From NCBI GenBank assembly GCA_964464685.1, contig CAYXGV010000042.1, positions 1 to 8,062 on the forward strand: a stretch of 8,062 nucleotides of DNA, given 5' to 3'. Numbering within the stretch: position 1 is the stretch's first letter; every line of letters begins with the position of its first letter. Shown here in pieces: positions 1 through 5,528 of the stretch. A program made the position numbers and the translations under genes. The notes beneath the pieces are model-generated. The model was not told the origin of the DNA and searched no databases. It saw only the letters and a list, made by a program, of their open reading frames with translations. The stretch is from JABIBU01 sp964464685 (GTDB lineage Bacteria > Patescibacteriota > Patescibacteriia > Magasanikbacterales > UBA922).

Positions 1-159
1 GTGGCCGAAGAAATGGATACCATTGAAAGTATTTACGAACCATATTTACTACAAACCGGAATGATTGAAAGAACACCAAGAGGGAGAAAAGCGACGAAGT
101 TGGCTTATGAACATCTAGGAGTGGGAAAGAAATTTAAGAAGCAAGAAGAGATGATTTAA
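1..159 (+). CDS. ruvB: Holliday junction branch migration ATPase RuvB, C-terminal fragment
   Basis: Only the last 52 codons are present; the gene starts before the window, so the GTG at base 1 is an internal Val codon. The translated end reads EEMDTIESIYEPYLLQTG, then MIERTPRGRKATKLAYEHLG, and finishes with a lysine-rich tail and TAA. The pattern EPYL..G...RTPRGR.AT..AY.HLG is the hallmark of the RuvB C-terminal winged-helix domain, which contacts DNA while the missing N-terminal AAA+ domain hydrolyses ATP. RuvB forms hexameric rings that, with RuvA, drive branch migration of Holliday junctions during recombinational repair. No terminator is visible directly after the stop; a dispersed hairpin repeat begins 12 bases later. 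The assignment is firm because the motif is nearly invariant across bacteria. Confidence 0.95.
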   Translation: MAEEMDTIESIYEPYLLQTGMIERTPRGRKATKLAYEHLGVGKKFKKQEEMI

Positions 160-170
160 AATTTAATTTC

Positions 171-358
171 ATCCCGAGCGAGCTCCGCCCTTCGCAAAGG
201 GCGGAGCGACGAGGGATCTTTCGAAGCCAAAATATAACAATTTCTAAATATCCCAAGTACTCCAATAATTTTATTATCCGAAAGATCCCTCCCTCCCAAG
301 GTGGGCACGGCAATCACTTCGCCCGCCTAATCGGCATGGCTCCGTGTAGTCTCGGGAT
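171..358 (+). repeat. Composite inverted palindromic repeat (REP/BIME-like), copy 1
   Basis: Two hairpin units face each other. Unit A (171-222) starts ATCCCGAG, has a perfect stem (183-190 with 199-206) and ends GAGGGATCTTTC. Unit C (280-358) starts GAAAGATCCCTC and ends CTCGGGAT, so the outer ends of the element are inverted repeats. Unit C has its own stem, 300-306 with 321-327. A 57-base AT-rich spacer separates the units. The same composite is present in reverse at 639-849, on the other side of the small gene between them. The layout resembles REP doublets (BIMEs) of other bacteria. It is much richer in G+C than the flanking sequence. Confidence 0.75.
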
Positions 359-370
359 TAACTAACCACT

Positions 371-631
371 ATGTTCACAATACCCCTCTATACCTTCCTC
401 TTCCTCTACCTAATTTTCTTAGTAATTTTTATCACTTTTGCTATTATCAATTTTTATCACATCGTGATGACGGCTTCTTTTACTTTGGCTAGTTTTATTA
501 TTACTTTTTTTACTTTTACCCTTACTATTTTAACTCTTTACTTCACTTGGCAAATAATAAACACTGCCAACTGGCAAGCCGATGTCATGTTATTTAATGC
601 TGGCTGGTTGACTGATAGTATTATTTTTTAA
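371..631 (+). CDS. Small two-helix membrane protein, function unknown
   Basis: I do not recognise a family. The 86-residue product is extremely hydrophobic, with two likely transmembrane segments at about residues 6-30 and 35-60. A short C-terminal tail (about 61-86) contains Trp, Asn and Asp residues and ends on Ile-Ile-Phe. There are almost no charged residues, and His30 lies between the helices. The ATG has no Shine-Dalgarno sequence, which is usual in this window. The gene sits 211 bases after ruvB and is enclosed by oppositely oriented copies of a composite palindromic repeat, so it could be transcribed from ruvB or behave as a separate cassette. It could be a spurious AT-rich reading frame, but the clean membrane pattern and the absence of a competing frame favour a real gene. 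Confidence 0.6.
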   Translation: MFTIPLYTFLFLYLIFLVIFITFAIINFYHIVMTASFTLASFIITFFTFTLTILTLYFTWQIINTANWQADVMLFNAGWLTDSIIF

Positions 632-638
632 AACAAAT

Positions 639-849
639 CTCGAAATGACACGAAGTGGGTGCTGTGCCCGCCTCTGGAGGGAGGGATCTGTCAAAGGAAA
701 AAACTAATGAAATTAGTGGAAAAACTGTATTTCAACATAAATTCTAACATCACAAAATTAAAATCGTGATAATGACCATTAAAATAATTAGGGGTAAGAA
801 AGATCCCTCGTCGCCCAGCCCCTTGCGAAGGGCTGGACTCGCTCGGGAT
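639..849 (-). repeat. Composite inverted palindromic repeat (REP/BIME-like), copy 2, reverse orientation
   Basis: This is the reverse-orientation relative of the element at 171-358. Unit B (798-849) is 52 bases long, as is unit A. On the complementary strand it matches A except inside the stem (814-821 with 830-837). There the differences are compensatory: a C-G pair becomes A-T, a T-A pair becomes C-G, and a C-G pair becomes T-G. Unit D (639-692) is a worn copy of unit C, sharing the GATCCCTCCCTCC block and the GGGCAC..GCA core. The spacer between units (693-797) is AT-rich and unrelated to the spacer of copy 1. The element fills the gap between the small membrane protein and the PH-domain gene. 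Confidence 0.7.
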
Positions 850-865
850 TGACTAAATAAACTTT

Positions 866-1402
866 ATGATAATATCTCAACTAATAAAACAAAAGCCATA
901 CGAAAAAATAGAATTTTTATTACGTCGCCACCCGATTACGTTTATTCCAATTTTACTTTTATTTATTATTTTGTTATTAATTCCAGTGGCTTTATATTTT
1001 TTAATTAATTCCATTTATCCCCAGCTTTTAACTGGACCTATATCTTTTCCTCTACTAGCTTTGGCAACTAGTGTTTATATTTTAAGTATTTATTTATTTT
1101 TTTACGCTCAATTTATAGATTTTTATTTAGATCTTTGGATCGTCACAAATGACAGAATTGTAGATATTGAACAACATGGTTTATTTTCTCGCACCACTTC
1201 CGAACTTGACTTGTATCGTATCCAAGATGTCACCGTAAATGTAGATGGTCTTTTCCCTACCATTTTTAAATATGGCGATGTCCATGTCAAAACCGCCTCC
1301 AACAACAGCGATGTAATTTTTAGAAACATCCCCAACCCTAATCAAGTTAGACAGGCCGCAATTCAATTGTCTGAAGAGGATTTGAAGTTTCATCATCAAT
1401 AA
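866..1402 (+). CDS. Membrane-anchored bacterial PH domain protein (YdbS-like, bPH2)
   Basis: The 178-residue protein has a short cytoplasmic N-terminus, two transmembrane helices (about 25-48 and 61-84) and a soluble domain from about 86 to 165. That domain begins YLDLWIVTNDRIVDIEQHGL, continues with SELDLYRIQDVTV and GDVHVKT, and ends near FRNIPNP. This order is characteristic of the bacterial PH domain family PF03703 (YdbS/YdbT group). In that family the domain follows two membrane helices and is thought to act at the membrane surface; no enzymatic role is known. The chosen ATG gives the complete family layout. There is no Shine-Dalgarno sequence, and the start lies 17 bases after a palindromic repeat. 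Open frames on the opposite strand here are shadows of this gene. Confidence 0.85.
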   Translation: MIISQLIKQKPYEKIEFLLRRHPITFIPILLLFIILLLIPVALYFLINSIYPQLLTGPISFPLLALATSVYILSIYLFFYAQFIDFYLDLWIVTNDRIVDIEQHGLFSRTTSELDLYRIQDVTVNVDGLFPTIFKYGDVHVKTASNNSDVIFRNIPNPNQVRQAAIQLSEEDLKFHHQ

Positions 1403-1421
1403 ATTATAAAAATACTAGGAA

Positions 1422-1560
1422 AATATTAATAAAATATTTATTCATTGTACTGTTTAGACTCGTTTGTCATAAATTGTGCCAACAAATTTGCTAACACACA
1501 AATCTCTCAGTAACAGATGTATATCTGCTTGAAATACGAAGATAATATTTTATTAATATT
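1422..1560. repeat. 17-bp AT-only inverted repeat between the PH and DUF1294 genes
   Basis: The 17 bases at 1422-1438 (AATATTAATAAAATATT) are the exact reverse complement of 1544-1560, with 105 bases between. The right arm overlaps the proposed -10 region for the DUF1294 gene, so it might be an operator or simply low-complexity AT sequence. The region between the arms has no convincing open frame. Confidence 0.4.
1529..1557 (+). promoter_or_regulatory. Possible promoter of the DUF1294 gene
   Basis: TTGAAA at 1529-1534 is followed, after 16 or 17 bases, by TATTAAT at 1551-1557. Transcription would start near 1563-1565, about 13-15 bases before the ATG at 1578. The -10 is only moderately good and the surrounding sequence is very AT-rich, so a chance match is possible. 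Confidence 0.35.
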
Positions 1561-1577
1561 CTGTTAATATTTACAGT

Positions 1578-1871
1578 ATGTTTAATTGGTTCACAATTTT
1601 ACCACTCTACACCCAAATACTTACAACATACTTATTAGTGATCAATATCATCACTTTTTTTTATTTTGGCTGGGATAAAATGCGTTCACAAATTTACAAT
1701 GCTAGACGTGTGAACGAAAAAACTCTTTGGATTTTGTCTTTAGTTGGTGGCTCTATTGGCGCGCTAATTGGCATGAAATTTTTCCGTCATAAAACTAAAA
1801 AATTATCTTTTCAAGCTGGCATTGCTGTGATTTTGGTGATACAAATTTGTCTGGTTTGGTTTTTAATATAG
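1578..1871 (+). CDS. DUF1294 family small membrane protein
   Basis: The 97-residue product carries the DUF1294 (PF06961) signature in order: YLLVINIITFFYFGWDKMR (about 18-36), RRVNEKTLW (43-51), then GGSIGALIGM and FFRHKTKKLSF (57-78), ending in a hydrophobic helix. Three membrane segments are likely, at about 7-30, 48-66 and 79-97, with the conserved basic FRHKTKK loop between the second and third. The biochemical role of the family is not known; members occur alone or fused to cold-shock-like domains. The length is typical of stand-alone members, so the ATG is right. There is no Shine-Dalgarno sequence. A perfect terminator hairpin begins 30 bases after the TAG stop. Confidence 0.85.
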   Translation: MFNWFTILPLYTQILTTYLLVINIITFFYFGWDKMRSQIYNARRVNEKTLWILSLVGGSIGALIGMKFFRHKTKKLSFQAGIAVILVIQICLVWFLI

Positions 1872-1901
1872 ATTTTAATATATATTAAAATATAGAATTA
1901 A

Positions 1902-1931
1902 AAAACTACTCTTCACAAGAAGAGTAGTTTT
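1902..1931. terminator. Bidirectional intrinsic terminator between DUF1294 and trmB-like genes
   Basis: A perfect 13-bp stem pairs 1902-1914 with 1919-1931 around an ACAA loop. The arms begin AAAA and end TTTT, so U-rich ends form in both directions. It lies exactly between the stops of two converging genes (1871 plus, 1944 minus), so it probably serves both. Confidence 0.85.
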
Positions 1932-1934
1932 ATT

Positions 1935-1973
1935 TGTGTCGTGTTATGTGTTATGTGTATCGTGTGTCGTGAT
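1935..1973. repeat. Short degenerate tandem repeat at the 3' end of the TrmB-like gene
   Basis: TGTGTCGTG occurs at 1935-1943 and again at 1963-1971, with two TTATGTG units between. On the minus strand this encodes the last residues of the regulator (TITTHDTHNT) and its stop codon. The tail is therefore repeat-derived and may not be part of the folded protein. Confidence 0.5.
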
Positions 1974-2714
1974 CGTTGGGCAATGATCCCACATAAATTG
2001 AAACCATGTTTTGTAACTCGTAGCCATTGGTCGTGATACTGTCACAAAAATAGAAATGTCGTCAGAAATTTTTCCCAGCCCTGCTCCTGTAAATGAAACT
2101 ACTTTATCACCAAAAATATCTATCATACTCGGCGTGGAATATTCTTTTGGTAAAAACTTATATGGTTTACCAACTAACTTCACAACTTCTGGTAAATTAT
2201 CTTTCACTTCGTAATCAAAAAGATGACGATAGGTGACACCTTCTTTTTTTGCATCTTTTAAGAATTTTTCCAAAAAAACTTTTAGTCGTGGATCAAACCA
2301 AGCTCCTTTTGCACCAATAAAACAAACATCTTCCCCACTACTCAAAACATCTCGCAAATAATTTTTAAACCCTTCAATACCTTTGTAAAAATAAACTGCT
2401 TCAATTTGTGGTTTATTATTATAAGCTGAAACTAATTCCGGCATTATTTTTTCAAGTTTACGCTGGCGTTCTTCTACGAGCTCCATCAATTTTTTTGGAT
2501 CTACTGGTTTATACACATTATCTCCTTTTCCTATAACTTGAAATGTGAGTCCTTTTTCTACCAACCGACCCATTGTATCATAAATATTTCTTCGATGAAT
2601 TTTACTTTTAACCGAAATTTCATTAACAGTGGCCTCACCCAAAGCCAACAAGGTTTCATAAATTTTTGCTTCATTTTGGGACAAACCCAACTCTTCTAAA
2701 ATATCTAGGTGCAT
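1944..2714 (-). CDS. TrmB family transcriptional regulator
   Basis: The 256-residue protein opens with LEELGLSQNEAKIYETLLALG, a winged-helix start typical of TrmB (PF01978), and continues through the recognition region KSKIHRRNIYDTMGRLVEKGL to about residue 70. A charged helix (about 73-98) probably dimerises the protein. The remaining part (about 105-245) looks like the effector half, with FYKGIEGFKNYLRDVL and repeated beta segments such as DVCFIGAKG and KVVSFTG. TrmB proteins bind sugars or other ligands and repress or activate nearby genes; the ligand here cannot be read from sequence. A TATAAT lies at 2724-2729 on the minus strand, only 9 bases before the ATG, suggesting a nearly leaderless message. 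The inverted repeat of the neighbouring RAYT begins 18 bases upstream. Confidence 0.8.
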   Translation of the reverse strand: MHLDILEELGLSQNEAKIYETLLALGEATVNEISVKSKIHRRNIYDTMGRLVEKGLTFQVIGKGDNVYKPVDPKKLMELVEERQRKLEKIMPELVSAYNNKPQIEAVYFYKGIEGFKNYLRDVLSSGEDVCFIGAKGAWFDPRLKVFLEKFLKDAKKEGVTYRHLFDYEVKDNLPEVVKLVGKPYKFLPKEYSTPSMIDIFGDKVVSFTGAGLGKISDDISIFVTVSRPMATSYKTWFQFMWDHCPTITTHDTHNT

Positions 2715-2731
2715 ATAAATAAAATTATATA

Positions 2732-2765
2732 ATAAAAAATGTAACTCAAACCTTTAGGTTTGACC
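2732..2765 (+). repeat. Left 34-bp inverted repeat of the RAYT element, containing a REP unit
   Basis: These 34 bases are the exact reverse complement of 3423-3456. The arm includes GTAACTCA followed by a small palindrome (CAAACCT TT AGGTTTG) and ends in TGACC. The last three amino-acid codons and the stop codon of the transposase gene lie inside it. REP units of RAYT systems have this build: a conserved flank next to an imperfect palindrome. Confidence 0.85.
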
Positions 2766-3311
2766 TTTGGTGTTCCAGACTTTCTCTTTCTCATCAACAT
2801 AATCTAAAAATGGATCATCATTCACCAAATCTTCCAATTTCCAGACAAATGATCCAGAATAAGGATAATCCAAAACCGATTTTACTAACCCAGCTCTAAC
2901 TGGATTTTTTAATACATAACGACAAAGTGTTTTAATATCTTGTTCTTTTCGGAGTACCCTATCATGAAAACTCAATGCCCAGAGATTATTTTTAAAAGTT
3001 TGTTTGTAATTATACCCTGTAATTTGTTTAAAGTTTTTCACAAATTTACACAAATCAGACTTATCATCTTTTCCAAACAATACCAGATGTAGATGGGTTG
3101 GCATAAAACAATAAGTCATTATGTCAAAATTATCTTTTTCGGCAATTTCTTTTAAGTATTTTACAAGCGAATCAATAATATTTTTATAAATAAACAATCT
3201 TTGTTTTTTATATGCATTTATAGTTATAAAATATGGCCTTTGTCCTAAGTAAGATTGTCTGTTTTTTAATCTAGGTCTGATGGGGTATGGTTGATTTTCA
3301 TCTAGAGGCAT
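2754..3311 (-). CDS. REP-associated tyrosine transposase (RAYT, Y1/HUH family)
   Basis: The 185-residue protein is a single-domain Y1 transposase (PF01797 type). YFITINAY (about 27-34) forms the first strand, the metal-binding HUH motif is H73-L74-H75 in MPTHLHLVLFG, and the nucleophilic tyrosine is most likely Tyr132 in CRYVLKNPVRAGLV. The WALSFHDRVLRKEQD block (about 111-125) is characteristic of RAYTs as opposed to IS200 TnpA. These enzymes nick single-stranded REP palindromes and are usually single-copy and host-retained. Length and motifs are intact, so the enzyme is probably active. It sits inside a perfect 34-bp inverted repeat, with a further REP copy 17 bases upstream of the ATG. No tnpB accompanies it. 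There is no Shine-Dalgarno sequence. Confidence 0.9.
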   Translation of the reverse strand: MPLDENQPYPIRPRLKNRQSYLGQRPYFITINAYKKQRLFIYKNIIDSLVKYLKEIAEKDNFDIMTYCFMPTHLHLVLFGKDDKSDLCKFVKNFKQITGYNYKQTFKNNLWALSFHDRVLRKEQDIKTLCRYVLKNPVRAGLVKSVLDYPYSGSFVWKLEDLVNDDPFLDYVDEKEKVWNTKGQT

Positions 3312-3327
3312 AACACAATATGGATGT

Positions 3328-3351
3328 GTAACTCAGGTCTTTAGACCTGAC
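3328..3351 (+). repeat. Second REP unit, diverged stem, upstream of the RAYT
   Basis: GTAACTCA, then the palindrome CAGGTC TTTA GACCTG, then AC. It matches the REP unit at 2741-2764 outside the stem, while the stem bases differ in pairs so that pairing is kept. It faces the unit at 3424-3447, and the two enclose about 72 bases holding the perfect palindrome AAAAGTACTTTT (3365-3376). This inverted REP pair resembles a REPIN. Confidence 0.75.
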
Positions 3352-3422
3352 TGACGAAGAGCAGAAAAGTACTTTTACCTATTAAATTTTAATGTAGTAA
3401 ATCTATCTTTTTGCACTTCGGC

Positions 3423-3456
3423 GGTCAAACCTAAAGGTTTGAGTTACATTTTTTAT
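3423..3456 (-). repeat. Right 34-bp inverted repeat of the RAYT element
   Basis: Exact reverse complement of 2732-2765, closing a 725-bp segment that contains the transposase and the extra REP unit. The arm ends immediately before an unrelated AT-rich stretch. No target-site duplication is evident outside the arms. Confidence 0.85.
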
Positions 3457-3500
3457 GGTGTGTATAACTTTTTTACCTAATCTAAGCCATTTTTATACTA

Positions 3501-3530
3501 AATGGTGGTATACCACACCACGTGGTGGTA
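3501..3530. repeat. Overlapping palindromes upstream of a candidate RNA promoter
   Basis: GGTATACC (3507-3514) and ACCACGTGGT (3517-3526) are perfect palindromes made of repeated GGTGGTA/TACCAC blocks. They end one base before the proposed -35 of the promoter at 3531-3559, so they could be an operator. No other function is visible. Confidence 0.4.
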
Positions 3531-3559
3531 TTTACCACTCTTCTTTTATTATATATAAT
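3531..3559 (+). promoter_or_regulatory. Promoter for the candidate RNA at 3566-3749
   Basis: TTTACC (3531-3536), a 17-base spacer and a consensus TATAAT (3554-3559). Transcription would start near 3566. No plausible protein gene follows, which points to a non-coding product. Confidence 0.55.
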
Positions 3560-3565
3560 GCTATG

Positions 3566-3749
3566 TTACCAAGCTCATTTCAATGAAGGCGGTGATTACA
3601 CTGGGTTCCAATTCTGGACTCGACTAGTTCTCAACCTCTAACACTCGCCTTCCTGTCGGCATTATAGACAGGATTCACTTTTTATATTTAAATATTTTGA
3701 ATATAAAAAAATTAAAAAACCATCCTAAATTTTTAAGGATGGTTTTTTA
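3566..3749 (+). ncRNA. Candidate structured non-coding RNA, family not recognised
   Basis: A good promoter reads into about 110 bases that are far richer in G+C than the flanks and fold well. 3585-3594 pairs with 3642-3652 (GAAGGCG+GTG with CAC, a bulged T, CGCCTTC). Inside it GGTT (3604-3607) pairs with AACC (3633-3636), and near the tip GGACT pairs with AGTTC. A second hairpin, TCCTGTC/GACAGGA (3651-3673), overlaps the first stem by two bases and is followed by five Ts (3679-3683). Transcription could stop there or at the strong terminator ending at 3749. It lacks the SRP RNA loop (GGAAGCAGCC-like), RNase P motifs and a T-box sequence. A 27-codon frame (3558-3641) overlaps, but its ATG falls in the -10 hexamer. 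This is the main content of the 342-base gap between the RAYT element and efp. Confidence 0.45.
3713..3749. terminator. Bidirectional intrinsic terminator downstream of efp
   Basis: A perfect 14-bp stem pairs 3713-3726 with 3736-3749 around a nine-base loop, with runs of A and T giving a U-tract in both directions. It ends the epmA-efp transcript on the minus strand and would also stop plus-strand transcription of the candidate RNA. Confidence 0.85.
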
Positions 3750-3798
3750 TTATCGTAATTCGTATAATTAGTATGCATTCGTATATTTGCATCGCACT

Positions 3799-4365
3799 CT
3801 ACTCGCCCGCTCTACAACTATAATCCCCAGTCTCTGAATTCACCAAAATTTCTTCACCTTCTTTTATAAAAATTGGGGCATGAATTCTAAGACCATTATC
3901 TAGTCCGATTTCTTTGGTCACATTACCCGAAGCACTATCACCTTTTACTGCTGGTGGAGCGTCAACTACTGTGTATTGAATCTTCTTGGGCAATTGAATT
4001 GCTACCACATTTTCACCATGCATCATAGCTACGACTTCCAAACCTTCTTTTAAATATTTGGCATCGTCTCCCAAAGTATCGCCACTGACATCAAATGTCT
4101 CGTAAGTATCTTGATTCATAAATGAAAAGTTTTCTCCGCTCTTGTACAAATACTGCATATTCTGACGGTTAACACTAACAGTGTCCACAGTTTCACCACT
4201 TTTAAAGGTCATTTCCATACCCTTGCCAGAATTAATATTTTTTAATTTTGTTTTAAAAAAAGCCTGCCCCTTACCTGGATTGGTAAAAGAAAAATCCGAA
4301 ATAACATATAGTTCATTGTTATGACGGATAATTGCACCTTTTCTAATTTCAGTTGTGTCGCCCAT
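3799..4365 (-). CDS. efp: Elongation factor P
   Basis: The 188-residue protein has the full EF-P length and three-domain layout. The N-terminal KOW-like domain (about 5-66) carries FTNPGKGQAFFKTKLKN; the central OB domain (about 68-128) carries YLYKSGENFSFMNQDTYETF; the C-terminal OB domain (about 131-188) carries VKGDSASGNVTKEIGLDNG and HAPIFIKEGEEILVNSETGDY. EF-P binds between the ribosomal P and E sites and relieves stalling at consecutive prolines. Lys32, at the tip of the PGKGQ loop, aligns with E. coli Lys34, the residue that receives beta-lysine from EpmA. An epmA gene lies directly upstream on the same strand, 134 bases away, so this EF-P is very probably lysylated. The start has no Shine-Dalgarno sequence. 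The gene ends in TAG, and a strong terminator follows 49 bases later. Confidence 0.95.
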   Translation of the reverse strand: MGDTTEIRKGAIIRHNNELYVISDFSFTNPGKGQAFFKTKLKNINSGKGMEMTFKSGETVDTVSVNRQNMQYLYKSGENFSFMNQDTYETFDVSGDTLGDDAKYLKEGLEVVAMMHGENVVAIQLPKKIQYTVVDAPPAVKGDSASGNVTKEIGLDNGLRIHAPIFIKEGEEILVNSETGDYSCRAGE

Positions 4366-4398
4366 AAATTTGTAATTTAGTTTATTGGATTATTATTG

Positions 4399-4489
4399 AA
4401 TTATGATACGGATATGCGGATTATAATTCAATCACATCCGTGTAATCCGCGACATCCGCATAAACATCTGCGTCATCTGTATCATAATT
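4399..4489. repeat. Degenerate CGGAT-type repeats within a stem-loop, between epmA and efp
   Basis: The outer arms AATTATGATACGGAT (4399-4413) and ATCTGTATCATAATT (4475-4489) pair at 14 of 15 positions. Between them the minus strand holds four or five loosely spaced units of C(G/A)GAT, such as GCGGATG, GCGGATT and CACGGATG. The element fills most of the 134-base gap in the epmA-efp pair. It could be an mRNA stem-loop between the two genes or a dispersed repeat; no T-tract follows, so it is not a terminator. Confidence 0.5.
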
Positions 4490-4499
4490 TAAAAACGAT

Positions 4500-5519
4500 T
4501 TATTCTCTAAACACCTCAATCGAAGGTAATATTATCACATCTTCAATCTTTTGGCAAGATAGCAAGACTTGGATTAAACGATCCACACCCAGGGCAATGC
4601 CGGCTGAATCAGGCATATTTTTAAGTGCTTCAATAAATTCATAATCAATTTCATAAACTTCTTTTCCTTGTCTTTTTCTTTCTATCTGTTCTTCCTGTAA
4701 ACGTTTTAACTGTTCACCGGCATCAGTCAACTCAGTAAAAGCATTGGCAATTTCAATTCCATTTATATAAACCTCAAACCGTTCCACATAACCAATTTCT
4801 TTTTCAGACAATTTAGATAATGCCGCCATCTGAGCGGGATAATGATGAATAATAACATTACCCATATCAACTAATTTTGGCTCAATTTCATTTAAAAATA
4901 TTCTATAAAACAATTCCTCATAACTTTCATCCGCCTCTGATTTAAAACCTCTGGCAACACATAACTCAAACATTTTTTCTCTGGTCAAATATTCACTCAG
5001 GTCCACACCAACAATTTCTTGCCATAACTCTCTCATAAATAAATTTTTCCAATCTTTATCAAATGACTTTAGACTTTTGACTTTAGACTTTTGACTTTCC
5101 ATTCTTTTAACCACAAAATTTATAAGTTCCTCAACATCACGCATTAAAGAATAAAAATCTTCACCTGCCCGATACCACTCAATCATCGTAAACTCTGGAT
5201 TATGCTGTCCGCCAAAACTTTCAAAATCGCGATAACATTTGCCTAAATAAAAAATCTTATCAAAACCAGCTGATAACATTTTTTTCATGGCATACTCCGG
5301 TGAAGTGTGCAGATAGCCATTAAATTCCTCACCATGTTCATTGTGAAATTTTACACTCATGGCCGATAAGTTTGGTTCTTGCCCAGGTGTTTTGACCAAT
5401 GCTGGTGGATCAACTTCTACAAAATTTTGCGACCAAAAAAACTCACGGATTAATTTTATTATGACAAACCGCGCTTCTAGATTTTTTTTATTTTTTGCTA
5501 TTTGAAAAACTTGACTCAT
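4500..5519 (-). CDS. epmA: Elongation factor P--(R)-beta-lysine ligase (EpmA/PoxA/GenX)
   Basis: The 339-residue protein is a class II lysyl-tRNA-synthetase catalytic core without the anticodon-binding domain, close to the 325 residues of E. coli EpmA. Motif 1 surrounds VEVDPPALVKTPGQEPN (about 34-50), motif 2 is CYRDFES...HNPEFTMIEWY (about 95-116), and motif 3 is GIALGVDRL (307-315). ERFEVYINGIEIANAFTELTD (246-266) matches the substrate-site block. Ala309 aligns with E. coli EpmA Ala298, a glycine in true LysRS, and this favours beta-lysine recognition. The enzyme adenylates lysine and transfers it to EF-P; efp is the next gene. EpmB, which makes beta-lysine, is not visible. Residues 141-152 are encoded by five imperfect 7-bp repeats and form an insertion relative to E. 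coli EpmA. The ATG lies 9 bases from a -10, with no Shine-Dalgarno sequence. Confidence 0.92.
   Translation of the reverse strand: MSQVFQIAKNKKNLEARFVIIKLIREFFWSQNFVEVDPPALVKTPGQEPNLSAMSVKFHNEHGEEFNGYLHTSPEYAMKKMLSAGFDKIFYLGKCYRDFESFGGQHNPEFTMIEWYRAGEDFYSLMRDVEELINFVVKRMESQKSKVKSLKSFDKDWKNLFMRELWQEIVGVDLSEYLTREKMFELCVARGFKSEADESYEELFYRIFLNEIEPKLVDMGNVIIHHYPAQMAALSKLSEKEIGYVERFEVYINGIEIANAFTELTDAGEQLKRLQEEQIERKRQGKEVYEIDYEFIEALKNMPDSAGIALGVDRLIQVLLSCQKIEDVIILPSIEVFRE
5065..5099 (-). repeat. Heptanucleotide tandem repeat inside epmA (5 units)
   Basis: Plus-strand units are GACTTTA, GACTTTT, GACTTTA, GACTTTT and GACTTTC in direct succession. On the coding strand they encode about residues 141-152 (ESQKSKVKSLKS), a Ser/Lys-rich linker. 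Since 7 is not a multiple of 3, gain or loss of one unit would shift the reading frame of epmA. Confidence 0.85.
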
Positions 5520-5528
5520 ACGACTGCT

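Noticed and set aside
1123..1399. Two open frames on the minus strand (70 and 72 codons)
   Set aside because: They lie wholly inside the PH-domain gene on the other strand, and the plus-strand protein has clear family motifs.
2754..3311. IS200/IS605 insertion sequence
   Set aside because: There is no tnpB, and the WALSFHDRVLR block and REP flanks indicate a RAYT.
3558..3641. 27-codon frame beginning MLCYQAHFNEGG
   Set aside because: Its ATG falls within the TATAAT hexamer, it has no ribosome site, and the sequence is better explained as a structured RNA; a real peptide cannot be fully excluded.
4396..4644. 82-codon plus-strand frame
   Set aside because: It crosses the epmA-efp repeat and the 3' end of epmA on the opposite strand, and its product has no plausible domain.
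5065..5099. CRISPR-like array
   Set aside because: Seven-base units lie head to tail without spacers, and no cas gene is nearby; it is a simple tandem repeat.
4500..5519. Reading as lysyl-tRNA synthetase
   Set aside because: No anticodon-binding OB domain is present, the length is that of EpmA, motif 3 has Ala in place of Gly, and efp is adjacent.
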